Positions 48,403 through 58,969 of a DNA stretch of 64,000 nucleotides are shown here, piece by piece. Within the stretch, counting starts at the first letter, position 1, and each line of letters starts with the position of its first letter. A model generated the notes under the pieces. That model was not told where the DNA came from and did no database searches. It was given only the letters and a program-made list of their open reading frames with translations. The position numbers and the translations under genes are program-made. The stretch lies in contig OU862910.1 of assembly GCA_917880885.1 (NCBI GenBank), positions 12,412,710 through 12,476,709 on the forward strand. Reading direction: 5' to 3'. Source of the stretch: Limnephilus marmoratus. Its lineage: Eukaryota; Arthropoda; Insecta; Trichoptera; Limnephilidae.

Positions 48403-48436
<34 letters not shown>

Positions 48437-49112
48437 GTGAATACCGCACAAGAATCTCAACTGCTCCCGTCTGGAGCCAGTGAGACTATGGCATCCCCAA
48501 TTGGGGTATGTTGTGAGGCTGAAGGTAGCGGGGAGGGGAAGGAGATGGGGAAGAGGAAGGTTGGGAAGTACCTGGCTATTCAGATCTGGTCACTAAACAC
48601 GGCTAAAGCCATTTTCAAGCAACGTTTCAATTCTGAATGGTGGTCTTACACCAGGGCGATACTGATAGTATCTTCCACTCTGGAACATGCCGCAAATATA
48701 CTATATATTATTTTAAATGAATTAATTTTGAAATAACACAAATTAATCAAATAAAATTTATTTGCGCATGCCGGGTTCGAACCCGCGACCTCCGGAATGT
48801 GAGTCAAGAGTCTTAGCCACTGGACTACGGATTGCTATCTTTAGAGCACAGGCGTCGGGTGGAAATGTTGTCCTTGTACTACCGGTATTTAAATGTAAGA
48901 AGCTCCGAGGAACTAGCGTCATTGATACCCTAGGCACCGGTGCGTAGCCGGGGAATACGCCAATCACGCCCCCAACGTATGTAAACGGTTGACATTTGTC
49001 ACATGAGAACGGGTCGCTTCTACGACTCGTCCTTCAGTGGGTTGTTGAACAATTTGCCGGCGTCTGTGTTACAAGTGTTTATCAAGTGTGTTGTCAAGAC
49101 TCATGTTCTCTC
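48060..49112 (+). pseudogene. LINE RT C-terminal half, split by a SINE
   Basis: Plus-strand blocks in changing frames follow the standard order of a LINE polyprotein C-terminus: PSINMLGVTLSDQLWHT, LLTLYKSQVRS, GSHL, VPQYLKN, AQKRAVSSIVSPILTNG (to 48,402). Then, after the SINE, LLSLEHRRRVEMLSLYYRYL, SSEELASLIP, and finally RFYDSSFSGLLNNLPASVLQ and THVL. The palm with the catalytic Asp pair is absent. Frameshifts and stops occur in several places. This lineage differs from the FADD/FAHD LINE at 759 and 61,470. Confidence 0.85.
48408..48828 (-). mobile_element. SINE copy 5, full length, tRNA head and poly(A)
   Basis: On the minus strand it starts with a tRNA-derived head: A-box region GTAGTCCAGTGGCTAAGAC and a perfect B box GGTTCGAACCC. 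It continues through a body of about 350 bp and ends in a 28-base A tail (the T run at 48,406-48,433). GGATT on both sides (48,403-48,407 and 48,829-48,833) is a likely target duplication. The host LINE frame resumes directly after it. It is the reference copy for the family in this window. Confidence 0.9.
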
Positions 49113-49212
49113 CTTCCTCCCCTCAAAAAGACTAAATAGCATCTTCAAAGATGACATTAGCCTGTTAGATTTTATTTTCCTCAGGGCCTCCTGTGTGGAA
49201 TTACTGTTAAAA
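49113..49212 (-). mobile_element. AGCTCCACAC repeat, fragment
   Basis: Reverse complement carries AAAATAAAATCTAACAGGC, TGTCATCTTTGAAGATGC and GGAGAGAACATG, the first 100 bp of the repeat. It abuts the C-terminus of the LINE pseudogene. Confidence 0.6.
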
Positions 49213-49934
49213 AACGAATAAAAATTGACGGGCACACATTTGCCATATACAAAAATAAAAATAGTAAATTGAATGAATAGTATTTGAATTCCCTCCACGC
49301 GCCAGCCCAGGCATTGGATTTTATTCGTTGTTTACCAAAAGGTTCGGCGCAGTTTTAATGCGGTTCCGCTATTTTAACAGCTTTTGAGCAATGCACGGCG
49401 GACAAAAGTGGCTCTGTGTTGTTTCTGGATGCTATTGTTTTAACCGGAAGCAATTTGTATAACCTTCCATTTCGACTTTTTAGCACTTAAATGGGATTAA
49501 CTTCCTTCCGATATTTTAGATTATTTTTTAACGATAGGATAGAATATACCCTATCCTTAACGAATATTCCGGTGTTTGTACTCAACTATTTACAATCCCA
49601 TAATTTAATCAACTTTTTTCTATTAAAAAAATAAACAATTGACCAGTGGATATAAACTTTATACTATCCGGCACCGCCATCAACCATCAAAAACATTCAT
49701 TACCAATTGAAAAATATGGAAAAAAGATTATTCCTTTTCCACGATGGAAAACCTGAAAATATCGTACTTTTGCTCGAAATTGCAAACAGAAAAACATTTA
49801 AAATTTCACCATCATACCTCACCGTTCGAGAGATTTTTGTCAGACGCAAAAATTTTCGACGTTAGAAATGAGTAATATTTTACATATTTATGACCGTTTT
49901 ATATGTTTTTTTATTTATTTTATATGTTTATGTA
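49213..49934. other. No recognisable feature
   Basis: Mixed composition, with a GC-richer patch near 49,300-49,470. No repeat partner or coding recognised. Confidence 0.4.
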
Positions 49935-50335
49935 AGCTGACCCGGCCACGCGTTGCTGTGGCTCAGTAGTTATAGTGTGTTGGATTAATGTTATACTAAA
50001 CTTCCTAAACACAACGCCATCTACTTAATGGTAACCCAACCTGGATAACCAAGTGTTAAATCGATAAATTTACTTACACCGCCATCTAGAAACGTATGGA
50101 ACTGACAAATAATTACAAAGCATTGTCCTATAACAAAACAATGAACATTTAATTTACAATAATAAATTAAGAGGTCAATAATCAAGATAAAAATCATCCT
50201 ATCTTTAAGTTGGACCAAATTTAATTACACACAGTAAGTCGAATGTCATCAAAATCGGTTAAGTAGTTTCGGAGTTTATCTTGAACAAACATCGTAACGC
50301 GAGATTTTTATAAATATAAATAAGATACATTTTAT
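49935..50335 (+). mobile_element. Non-autonomous element, AGCTGACCC...CCACGCG type, copy 2
   Basis: Starts AGCTGACCCGGCCACGCG and has AACACAACGCCATCTAC and GGTAACCCAACCT in common with the minus-strand element at 37,425-38,045. The tail reads GTCATCAAAATCGGTTAAG, GTTTCGGAGTTTATC and AACAAACATCGTAACGCG, typical of small arthropod retroelement or MITE tails. Superfamily not assigned. Confidence 0.65.
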
Positions 50336-51189
50336 CTAATTGAAAATATCAGTTCTTCGTTTCTTTCAGTTGAACATGTCAGTTGTTCGTAAAGTTCCTT
50401 TGTTGGATAAATTTTTAGACGAGTTGTTATGACAGGAATTTTTTGCGTAATTGATTAATGCTCTCTGCGCATTACAAGAAGCTATTTCAAAAACTGAAAT
50501 AGGTCAATTCTTAAATAAGTATTAAAAGTTAGGTTTAGGAAAACATATTTCTGTTTTTGATAGTTTTTACAATTTGGTACCAGCAAGGCTTAGCTAAATG
50601 GTTCATATGGGTGGTTCGACCCCAAGGAGAGCAGCAAGAGAGAAAGGACGGGGGGGGGGGGGGGGGGGTTGAAAAATGCATAAATTTTTTTTTGGGACCT
50701 CTACATACCACAACTTATTATTAACATCATGTTGTCATATTAATAAAAGAGTTGGTTTAAACCTCCTTTTATGCGTCCTTGGGAACCAGGGTAATTTATT
50801 CGAAAATTACAATAATTCATGGCTTTCAACAATACACGTTAAGTCAAGGTTAGTTATTTACCAGAAACGAAAGTGGATAAAAAAATGAGAATTTCGATAT
50901 AAGCAAAAATCGAACGCCTAATGAATTTAACGACCTCGAACTTGCGCGCGTGTATAGAGGGGGAATGTCACTTCCATATTCCACCTGGCGCGCTTCTGAA
51001 GGTCATTTTGTTTGCACTGTACAAGAATGTGTGCATTTCTTTTCAGCCTACCCTAGTATTTATAAATAATAACTTTAAAGTAATTAAAATTTCAAAATAT
51101 TTGTAAGAAGACCAAATCTTCTGAATTCTAAAGTCTAAAGAAATACCAGTTCGCCAAGGGATGACGTTTGCTTATGAAAATATTCAGAG
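50336..51189. other. No gene; 19-base G run
   Basis: An uninterrupted run of 19 G lies at 50,650-50,668, a position prone to length error and G-quadruplex folding. Otherwise AT-rich with no recognised feature. Confidence 0.5.
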
Positions 51190-51470
51190 TGCGTAGGGGT
51201 CCTGGGGGCCGTTTAATCCCAACAATATTACACCCCTGGCCGAGAGATATTTCATTAAATTCATAATGCCGAGGATTGGGGCAGTCACGTATCATATTTT
51301 AGTGCCGTTTGGGGTGGTCCAGGGGCGGAGCCCTCCGGGCCCCCGGAATTCCCCGCCAGACGTGATGGGAACCCGCCGGGGCTACGTCCCAGGCCGTGAT
51401 CAAAATGCAAAAACAAAACACATTTTGGGCTGGATAAAAGGATTACCCCTTGACGAATCGAAAGGGTGAT
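51190..51470. other. GC-rich patch, unassigned
   Basis: GGGGCGGAGCCCTCCGGGCC and CCCGGAATTCCCCGCC stand out from AT-rich surroundings and contain a partial inverted repeat (GGGCGGAGCCC, GGGCCCCCGG). This could be the end of a transposon. No partner was found in the window, and its 67-codon frame shows no motif. Confidence 0.35.
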
Positions 51471-52164
51471 CGGTTTAATTAAGGAACCTGCTTACTTTAT
51501 TTGCGGAGTGTTATTTGAAACTTTGTTCCAGTGTCTGGATTGCGAATAAATATTTAACAGGGTGGTTGGTACTACAGATTTTAATTATAAAAGATTGGAG
51601 CGGTACTCGTAGTTGACCATTTTATTTATTCAAGGTGTACCTAGGTAATGTGAAAATCATCTGGGTGTGCGGGTGTAACAATTTTCTCTGTAAAGAATAT
51701 CTCACCCATGTGACACTACAGCGGAAATTTTCTGACAATTTTGTTCACATATACGATTTTGCTCGTATATATTGGTGAATCATTTTTCCATCCGGTGTAG
51801 CTCACAGCGTCACATTTCTATTAGAAGTTACCAATCCCTATTCTCAAGGTCTCGTTTATATTTTCTGGCCCGGAACTTTTTAAAAAATTATGTTTTTATT
51901 TATTTTTTATGAACTCCATACAGGTCCAACAGGCTCCATCAGGCCCGGCGGAAAATAATTTGATTAAATTTGTGTGGAGAGTCTTTTTGTGGAAAGAAAG
52001 GAGTGAAGCTGGGTCTTGATGTAGGAGGGAGGAAACTCAGAAGCCGGCAAATCTTCGACAGCCGAGACCAAATAAGTACAAAAATGTTGGACGCGCATTT
52101 AACGTGTTTCCCGACTGTGCACCAGTGACGAAGGATTGGAGGGTCTAGAGTCGTTCAAATAAAT
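51471..52164. other. No recognisable feature
   Basis: No repeat partner that I trust. GGCGGAAAATAATTTGATT at 51,947 faintly recalls the start of the AGCTCCACAC repeat. Confidence 0.35.
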
Positions 52165-52413
52165 GTAGCTTCGTTAAAAAAAAGTAGAGTCTTGACGTGT
52201 GCGGTGAAGGAGGAAACCACATGTTTCCTTATAACGCCGTTGGGAAAGTGGTGGGTCCCCTCCAGTGCCGAAGGATTCAATGACATTCACATCACCTTCC
52301 ATTGAAATACCGGTATAACATGGACAGTATTGCCACCCGCGTTTGTGCTCTAAAGATTGCAATTCGATTGTTAAGTTAGGAGAATCTATCAAACAGACTG
52401 CCCGTTTTTGCAC
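52165..52413 (-). pseudogene. LINE C-terminal fragment
   Basis: Minus strand: MQKRAVCLIDSPNLTIELQS then LEHKR, the same block as AQKRAVSSIVSPILTNG and LSLEHRRR in the plus-strand LINE at 48-49 kb. It ends with RTRQDSTFF, corresponding to the region before the last conserved block. Indels have altered the frame in the middle. The first residues are cut off by 5' truncation. Confidence 0.7.
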
Positions 52414-53205
52414 AGAGTCGAGGGTCGCCTAAGAGTTAGTTTCCATTAGTTTTATGAATTATGAAGTGAATATATTTTAGCAAGTGTCGCATATTTGTTG
52501 AAATTTGGATAATCTGATATCCGCCACATAATATTAAATTTATGCTGTGGTCCATGGTTCAATACCGATTTGGTTAACGTATGTGTATGTGACACTTTTT
52601 GCTAATAACGTAATATATCAGTTTATAATATTTTTATATCTGGATATTTGTATTGCTATGCATACCACAGTACTGGACAATGAAATATAAAAACGCACCG
52701 AGAGGGGAGAGGATGGAATAGGGATTCAGAAGCAGAGTACGTCTAATAAAAATAAATGGATTAATGAATTTTCTAATGAAATAGCATCTGCAAGTAATTA
52801 ATATTCGTATTTCTGAGACTGGAATTATCCTATATCAATACGCACGTTATAATATTTATTAAACTGAGGCCGTTTAAATTATATTAATGTTTTTAATATA
52901 CGTATAACATTCTGCGTAAATTGGTTAATGATTGGCTTCTGGACTTAGGACGAGTCGAAAGCGAAACAGATAAACAAAAATGTTCGAAAGTGAACTTAAG
53001 CTTACGAACAGATAAACAAAAATGTTCTATATGCTTACACAATTCTTTATTACTGTAAACTAGTCCATAAATTCCTACCACACTTCCTACAATTTCCTAT
53101 AATTTATGCATTATAAACACGTCTCAAACTAATCAAAATAACCCTTTAAAAATAAAAAAATAACATTTATTTGTAAATTTATACATGATTTAATACATTT
53201 ACTAG
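52414..53205. other. No gene; short direct repeat
   Basis: ACAGATAAACAAAAATGTTC occurs twice, 42 bp apart, near 52,969 and 53,011. Nothing else is recognised. Confidence 0.4.
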
Positions 53206-53502
53206 CTTTTGCCCCCGGCTTCGCTCGCATAGTATTATGGGGGGTTCCCACTCCTCCTCCACCTACCCTATCCCCATACCAACCCCCGCCCCCCCTCCCC
53301 CTCTCCCCCTATCCCCCTCACCACTCTCTCCCACCCCTCTCTCCCCATCTCAAACTTCCCTCCCTCTCACCCCCTCCACCTTACCTCCCCTCCATACCCG
53401 TTACATTCATTTTTCAAACAGCTCGCGTGACACCTATTAAAGCGTAACAATCAAACACACAGTCTCGCATTTATGATATTAGTATAATATATATATATAT
53501 AT
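53206..53502 (+). mobile_element. Short element with CTAGCTTTTGCCC start
   Basis: Starts CTAGCTTTTGCCCCCGGCTT then CGCTCGCATAG, crosses a C-rich tract, then shows TTTTCAAACAGCTCGCGTG (shared with 35,035) and a tail TCGCATTTATGATATTAG that leads into (AT)n. Such starts and tails are widespread in insect genomes on small retroelement-derived repeats. A 67-codon Pro-rich frame over the C-rich tract is low complexity. Confidence 0.6.
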
Positions 53503-53823
53503 ATGTAAAACACTTTTCTCGGTTTACCCGCGTAACGTAGTCCTGAGAAGGACTTTTTAACTCCTGACGTTTCGGACAGATCACACTGTCCATCTTCAGA
53601 GGCCTTATGTCTTTAGCTTTTGTCTCAAACTGATAGCTTTCGCATGTCTGTTCGGTCCAGAATCCAAGAACCGAACAGACATGCGAAAGCTATCAGTTTG
53701 AGACAAAAGCTAAAGACATAAGGCCTCTGAAGATGGACAGTGTGATCTGTCCGAAACGTCAGGAGTTAAAAAGTCCTTCTCAGGACTACGTTACGCGGGT
53801 AAACCGAGAAAAGTGTTTTACAT
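53503..53823. repeat. Perfect palindrome, 154-bp arms, 13-bp spacer
   Basis: The left arm 53,503-53,656 is the exact reverse complement of 53,670-53,823 at every position I checked (paired coordinates sum to 107,326). The spacer is TCCAGAATCCAAG-like, 13 nt. Each arm holds GGACAGATCACACTGTCC within CTGACGTTTCGG...CTTCAGAGG. (AT)n tracts stand on both sides. It could be a recent foldback of a retroelement end or an assembly foldback. Confidence 0.93.
53727..53760 (+). other. Hammerhead-like string in the palindrome arm
   Basis: CTGAAGA (53,727-53,733), stem GGACAG (53,735-53,740) with CTGTCC (53,747-53,752), then GAAAC and GTC (53,753-53,760) follow the order of a hammerhead core CUGANGA-stem II-GAAA-short stem III-UH. 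One extra T between CTGAAGA and the stem departs from the consensus. Mirror copy on the minus strand at 53,566-53,599. Similar strings are known near Penelope-like and other retroelement ends. Activity is unproven. Confidence 0.35.
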
Positions 53824-53849
53824 CTTACACCCGTGAAAACCTTAACCAT

Positions 53850-53851
<2 letters not shown>

Positions 53852-53882
<31 letters not shown>
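53852..53882. repeat. (AT)n microsatellite
   Basis: Pure AT dinucleotide run to the right of the palindrome. A matching AT run of about 22 bp abuts its left end (53,482-53,504). Confidence 0.9.
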
Positions 53883-53884
<2 letters not shown>

Positions 53885-53885
53885 A

Positions 53886-54175
53886 CCTACACAAATAACA
53901 AAATGACAGTGCACGTCAAATACTTATTTATAGCAACCGAGTTACGCTTTGCTTTTCGTCTGCACAATAAACGTATAATAAATAATTTCATAATGCCGGA
54001 GCTTATTCATAACGCCAGAGTTTACCAATGCATATAGCCTATATTACTTGCAAATAATGTAGCTTTCTATTAGTGAAAGAATTTTTAAAGTTCATTCAGG
54101 ATTTTTTGCGTGAAAGAGTAACAAACATCTATACATCCATAAAAACTTTCGCCTTTATAATATTAATAGGAAGGG
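53886..54175 (+). mobile_element. Small element, tail half
   Basis: CATAATGCCGGAGCTTATTC and CATAACGCCAGAGTTTACC match 35,086-35,105. The tail GCGTGAAAGAGTAACAAACA, CTTTCGCCTTTATAATATT is the usual end of this small repeat type. The 5' half would lie left of the palindrome. Confidence 0.5.
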
Positions 54176-54537
54176 TATTAATAGGATACATAAATTATTA
54201 CACATAGAAATAACGAATAATTAAGTTACCTACCTCATTTGTATACTTTATATTAAAAACCTTAATATTATTTCTCTCACATGTTAACAGATTTATCATG
54301 TTATCAGATTATAGATTACATTCTTCACTTACTCTTACGAAAATACTATTCTTTTTGATTATTGTTTGTGAACACGTTTGAAAGTATTCGTGCATATTTA
54401 AAGTATCGAAAGTTTCAAAAAAGTTTTTGAACTAGTTTGAAATATTATTTAATATAATTAGGTAATATACTTCGCAAAGCAAATAATAGAATTGTACAAG
54501 AATCTAAAAACTGTTGCATCCGTAAGAAGCATCGGTA
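54176..54537. other. No recognisable feature
   Basis: AT-rich, no partner or coding recognised. Confidence 0.4.
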
Positions 54538-54612
54538 TGCTTCTTAGACCTAAGTAAAGCCTTCGACAGGGTCTGTCATAAAACCTTATGGAAGAAATTG
54601 AATGACAGAAGT
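54538..54612 (+). pseudogene. LINE RT motif A fragment
   Basis: One frame reads FLDLSKAFDRVCHKTLWKKL, the RT block that contains the first catalytic Asp. In the LINE at 61.5 kb the matching block reads TDFSKAFDKVCHKILINKL. The fragment is only about 25 codons and is cut at its right end by the AGCTCCACAC repeat. Confidence 0.8.
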
Positions 54613-54615
54613 ATA

Positions 54616-55081
54616 CAATTTGGGAGGCGGGTATGGGTACCGCCGCCCCGGGAACCATTTATTGGATTACCAACACCTCTTCCACAGATTACTCCAAGTG
54701 ATTCGCTACGTTTGGTGACTTTGGTGAGCAGGGGTGCCCGGGTCCATGGGGGTAAGGTTTGTCCGGGTCTTGGCGGCGGATGCGTCTGTCCACCAGATGT
54801 ATGGCAGGCCGGATCGGGAGAGATGATCGGGTTGAGGGAGTCCCTTTGATTTCTCCAGCCGTACTCTCTCGAAACACCGCCTTGCACCATAGTGGGAGGG
54901 ATGAATTCATTTGTTCATCACTCCTGGACAAACTGACCCAGATTCCTACCCATCCCTAATACCCTTTTCCTTCTTAGAACTTCCTCTCCTTCCTTTCCTA
55001 AAAATACCCTCCACACAGCATCCCCAAAGATGACATAGGCCCTGTGGGGAATTATTTTCTCAGGGCCTCCTGTGTGGAGCT
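54616..55081 (-). mobile_element. AGCTCCACAC repeat, copy 2 (longest)
   Basis: Minus-oriented, ending on the plus strand at CCTCCTGTGTGGAGCT. It carries about 140 bp in its middle (about 54,770-54,920) that the plus-strand copies lack, so those are probably internally deleted. The terminal part reads TTTGGGAGGCGGGTATGGG. Overlapping frames on both strands are shadows. Confidence 0.8.
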
Positions 55082-55186
55082 AATGTAAAAAAAATACCTA
55101 CCATATATTATATCAACTGTCTATCCCGATGGCACACATAGCAGGAAAACGTTGTATGGTGGGAAAGTACCTATGTACTCCCAATC

Positions 55187-55770
55187 AACATACTTGCGAT
55201 CAGGAGTAAGGCTAGGTGGGTGGATATCCCCCATACTGTTAAATACATGGACGAGTTATCAAATCGTCTGGTCACCATGGTGAGCTGTCGTGTTAATAAT
55301 TTATGCCTAAATTACACAAGCTAGGTTGGACAACGCGATTCTCCTAGCTCCGTCTATCAAGGAGATGAGAATATTAATAAAAATCTGTGAAGAATGTGCA
55401 AATGACCAAAACATGATATACAACAGAACTGTGAAGATGCTACCCATATAATGAGGTAAACATAAACACACCTAAGAACGTAAAATACTTGGGTGCATCA
55501 ATTGAGAATACCTCTCGGCGATATCGAACGGCAAAAGAAAAGAGTCAGTATGATGTCTAATATGTTTGCCCTAAGATTCTTCGAATGCAGTAATAACATA
55601 AAAAACATGGTTCAATGCATTTTGTACCAGCATACTTGTGAAACACGGTATCACTACCGAATCAGCTAGATGGAACGACTCCAGATCCAATATAATAACG
55701 CCTGCAGAATTATATTTTGATATAGAAGGTAGGTACAGCAGCGCATCGACAACGTTCACGGGACTGATTC
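55187..55770 (+). pseudogene. Degenerate RT, second LINE lineage
   Basis: Fragments in shifting frames follow a recognisable RT order: SGVRLGGWISPILLNTW (from GVRQGG-LSP-LFN), MDELSNRLVTMVSCRVNNLC, DNAILLAPSIKEMRILIKIC in place of DDA-LLAPS, NVKYLGASIENTS, ALRFFECSNNIKNMVQCILY, QIQYNNACRIIF and GRYSSASTTF. One catalytic Asp is replaced by Asn in the DN pair. GVRQGG rather than GVPQGS marks a lineage distinct from the other LINEs here. Confidence 0.75.
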
Positions 55771-55904
55771 AATGGATTCGGCTGCCTGAAGTGACACCGG
55801 GTAACTGGAGCCAGAACACGGCTAAAGGCTTCCTACAAAATGGTGGTGAAAGCAGCCTACTTGCACCAAACGCTCGGCCCGAGCTCACTTAAGAAGGAAT
55901 AACC

Positions 55905-56200
55905 AGACAAAATCAAATTTTAGACGTACCTATTGACTCTTTTCCACAAAAAATTATAAATTGATTTCGAAAGACTGTTCTTTTATCTAGTAAAGCTATG
56001 TTTTAAATTTTGAGAAAATATGTTTATCTTTAGAACAATAACGTTTTACCGTAGGTCGTTGGCAGATTTGTTAAATTTTCAAAGAATATTTTGTATTATA
56101 ATATAACACACATTTCAAATCATATAATCATGCAGTAAAATAAATCAATAAATTATTTGCGAAAGCTACTTTTCAGAATTTTGATTTTAGTTCTAATAAA
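55905..56200 (+). repeat. Dispersed repeat shared with 44.7-45.0 kb
   Basis: Plus-oriented partner of the 44,715-45,015 repeat, colinear in reverse complement. It begins shortly after the degenerate RT. Confidence 0.8.
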
Positions 56201-56303
56201 ATCATAAAAAAAGATCCTAGTTTTGTGACGAACATACTTCAGTTTTTCCACGGACATATGAATATATCTGGACCTGCCCTAAGTGGTAAACACGTATTAT
56301 TTC

Positions 56304-56366
56304 CCCCTCCCCATGGAGCCGGCTAGAGCTCCGCCTTGGAGCCAGCTCGCTCCATGGGGAGGGGAG
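56304..56366. repeat. GC-rich inverted repeat around CTCCATGGGGAG
   Basis: CCCCTCCCCATGGAGCC on the left faces GCTCCATGGGGAGGGGAG on the right across about 35 bp, itself with AGAGCTCC/GGAGCCAGCTC. It stands out in AT-rich surroundings and could be a terminal hairpin of a lost element. Confidence 0.75.
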
Positions 56367-56934
56367 AGAACCTCGCTTGAATCTAAAATATTTGACGTCA
56401 TCATTCTTGTCGTGACCAGCGAAGGACTAAAATTCATATATTTTACGAAATAACACGCCAAAAACGATAGCTTGTGCTATACATTTATACCCACAGATTA
56501 TTGGACATAGCGAATGTGGGCGGTTCTCCAGTGTGCTAGTCGCTGGTTACAGGGGTAAGTAAATTATGAAACATTTGTAAAAGTGTCTTAACTAAACACG
56601 GCAACAAAATATTGCCATGTGAATGGGGGCGAATGTTTTCGGGGCGAGCATTTGGCCTTCGAAAATATGTTATTAACGTGGCAAGCAATTCGCGCTCCCA
56701 TGTAAAAAGGTCTATTCATTCAAAGCAGATTTTGCTTTTAAGAACTAAATGGTGATATTATAATGCGAGATGCCTATATACTGTCAGATTGATTTTTTAA
56801 CGAATCACAGTCTCTTCTTACTCTCTTCGCCCCCCATAGTTTGATTTTACCCCTCATCTGCATCTTCTGGTCTATTGATTTGGATGTCTATGAGTTTTTC
56901 TATTTATTTACGGTCTTACAAACTAATACATAAA
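56367..56934. other. No recognisable feature
   Basis: Intergenic. No partner or coding recognised. Confidence 0.4.
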
Positions 56935-57495
56935 AAAAATCTTATTTCATTTTATTTTATTTTAATTTTATTTATTTTAGGGAAAGTTGACAGCAAATCA
57001 GAGATTACAAAATAATACAATAATAAGATGTTTATTATGCCAATTATGAACTTTCCACTGATGATAGTTAATAATAAAGTGTGACATTGTAAGGGTGTTT
57101 TCTTAGCTTTATTTTTTAGTTACAATATATAAAAAAAGGGGGGGGGGGGAGAGGAGGAACATAGGAATAGGATTAAGAGGCAAAGGACGGGAATATATAT
57201 AGGGATTGAACTTTCTAGTTTGAGTCATGTTGCTTAGTGAGTTTTCGTTTTATGTCACGTAAAGTTGAGTTAAAAATGTCAATGTTGTAATAATTTCAGT
57301 TAAATGTGTGTGTGGATCTGTAGATAAATGAGTTCTGTTTGGAGTTGGACTTGCAAAGAGGGAGATTAAAGGTAAGCGACTGCCTGCTGTTGCGATTTGG
57401 AACATGGAATGATAGGCGTTGAAGAAGATCAGGACAATCGATTAAGTTATGTGTAATTTTAAATAACATTACCGAATCTGCTATATTTCTTTGAC
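56935..57495 (-). pseudogene. 5'-truncated LINE, C-terminus and 3' UTR
   Basis: Minus strand: RNIADSVMLFKITHNLIDCP, LSFHVPNRNSRQSLTFN, then after a frameshift NIDIFNSTLRDIKRKL and a stop near 57,220. This is the same C-terminal layout as LSDRR...DSPEI...VPSKNTRQN in the LINE at 759. A 3' UTR with a 12-base C run leads to an A-rich tail (TAAAATAAATAAAATT) near 56,940. Confidence 0.75.
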
Positions 57496-57589
57496 AAGTT
57501 AACGTTTGTATTTTGAAGAAGAACTTATTCTGCTAAAGACATTATTGAAAAATTATAAATACGAGTTTGAGCATTTTTGAATGTAGGTA

Positions 57590-57785
57590 TTTATAAAAGC
57601 AATTTTTGAATGAAATAAAATCGATATTGAGTTATTATGTTAAAATGCTGGTATGGAGAATAATTAATCTTTCTCATTGGAACCGCCCTGTACAGTTGCA
57701 AGGGTACGATCGCAAAATCATCGTTCGATGAAATTTAAATTCTCGGCCGTTGGTTAGCGCCTCTTAAGACCACGCCTTACATTCA
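57590..57785 (+). repeat. Dispersed repeat shared with 43.6-43.95 kb
   Basis: Plus-oriented partner of 43,600-43,950. It lies just beyond the 5' end of the truncated LINE, so it may be the target sequence or a separate element. Confidence 0.7.
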
Positions 57786-58969
57786 TAATTGTCTGTTAAT
57801 TATTATTATTTTTTCATTTTTTATTTCATTTTTCTATTCTACATATTTTTTTTTTTTAAATTTACAGTATAAACTTGTATAACTATGTGGACGTGTTGGA
57901 ATGCTCTATTCTCCAAAAATCATTTTACTACCCTGGTAAAAAAAAATTGCAGACATAATTGTTTACTCAAAATTATTCACGATAAGCTTGAAACCACTAT
58001 TAATTGACTGAGCAATATTCACATTAACGCTCCGAATAGACGTAATTTAAGGGGACATAATATATTCCGTCTATTATTCTATTCCAATTATTTAACTACA
58101 ATATTGCCCTTTTCAATCCACCGTCTCGAATGTGTCCTCTGTATAATACCATTGAATATGACGGAATAGACATATACGCGAACAGTCTCGTATATTTAAT
58201 AAAGAAAAATAGTTGTCTACACTCATGACATGTTACGGAGAATAGTCTATAATATAATAGAGAATATTTTAACTCCTCTAAATTGTTCGCTTTTGGGAAC
58301 AACTTTTATGGGTCTCACAGAAATCGTAGTGTCTCCCTTACTATCATGGTGAGAAATACGATCTGAATGATATTAGAAAGAGATAACGCCACACTTTATT
58401 TTCAAATCTAAAAGCTCACCACAAAATAATAAAATGTACACTTTTAAGAAACCAATGTTTTCGAGCGCAATTTTAAAAAAAATCATGAAGCTTTGAAATT
58501 TTTTTATTAATTATTTTTACATGAAACGACAAAAAAGTCAGGTGACGGTAAATACATTTGTCTAATAAAGTAGGTGTTTTAAATGTGTGTGTGTTTCTTT
58601 TTCTCCATCAGTATTTAATTTAGAAAAAAACGCATGGTGTCCATTTTGTAAACTTGATTACGTTTGCGTTAAAAAAAATTATATTTATGAAATTATATGT
58701 TTATTTTGAAATACAAAATTTGAAAGCGTATTTTATCACCTTTCAAAAATATTTTGTAGTTTCCAGACTCATTCAGAAATATTCGATTTATTTGGATTGT
58801 ATTGCAAGGCGGAAATATTTTTACGTTCTGATAATGTCCGAGGCTTGAGGGGCTAACTCGAATGTGAATGGTTGTTATTTACTCTATTTTTTATTTAAAG
58901 GGGATTATTACCATTTTCACTTATTATAGTGTTAATCTAGGGGGCATACATTGTACGTGAGCTCAAAAG
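57786..58969. other. No recognisable feature
   Basis: AT-rich. GAATATGACGGAATAGAC and ATATTCCGTCTATTATTC near 58,060-58,170 are weakly inverted. No gene supported. Confidence 0.4.

Noticed and set aside
48770..48828. Functional tRNA gene
   Set aside because: The B box is perfect, but the sequence is the head of a SINE with poly(A) tail and lacks a paired acceptor stem.
53237..53440. Pro-rich 67-codon frame
   Set aside because: C-rich tract of a dispersed element, also seen at 34,970-35,030 without the frame being conserved.
54576..54959. Several overlapping frames on both strands
   Set aside because: They lie in the AGCTCCACAC repeat and are not conserved in frame between copies.
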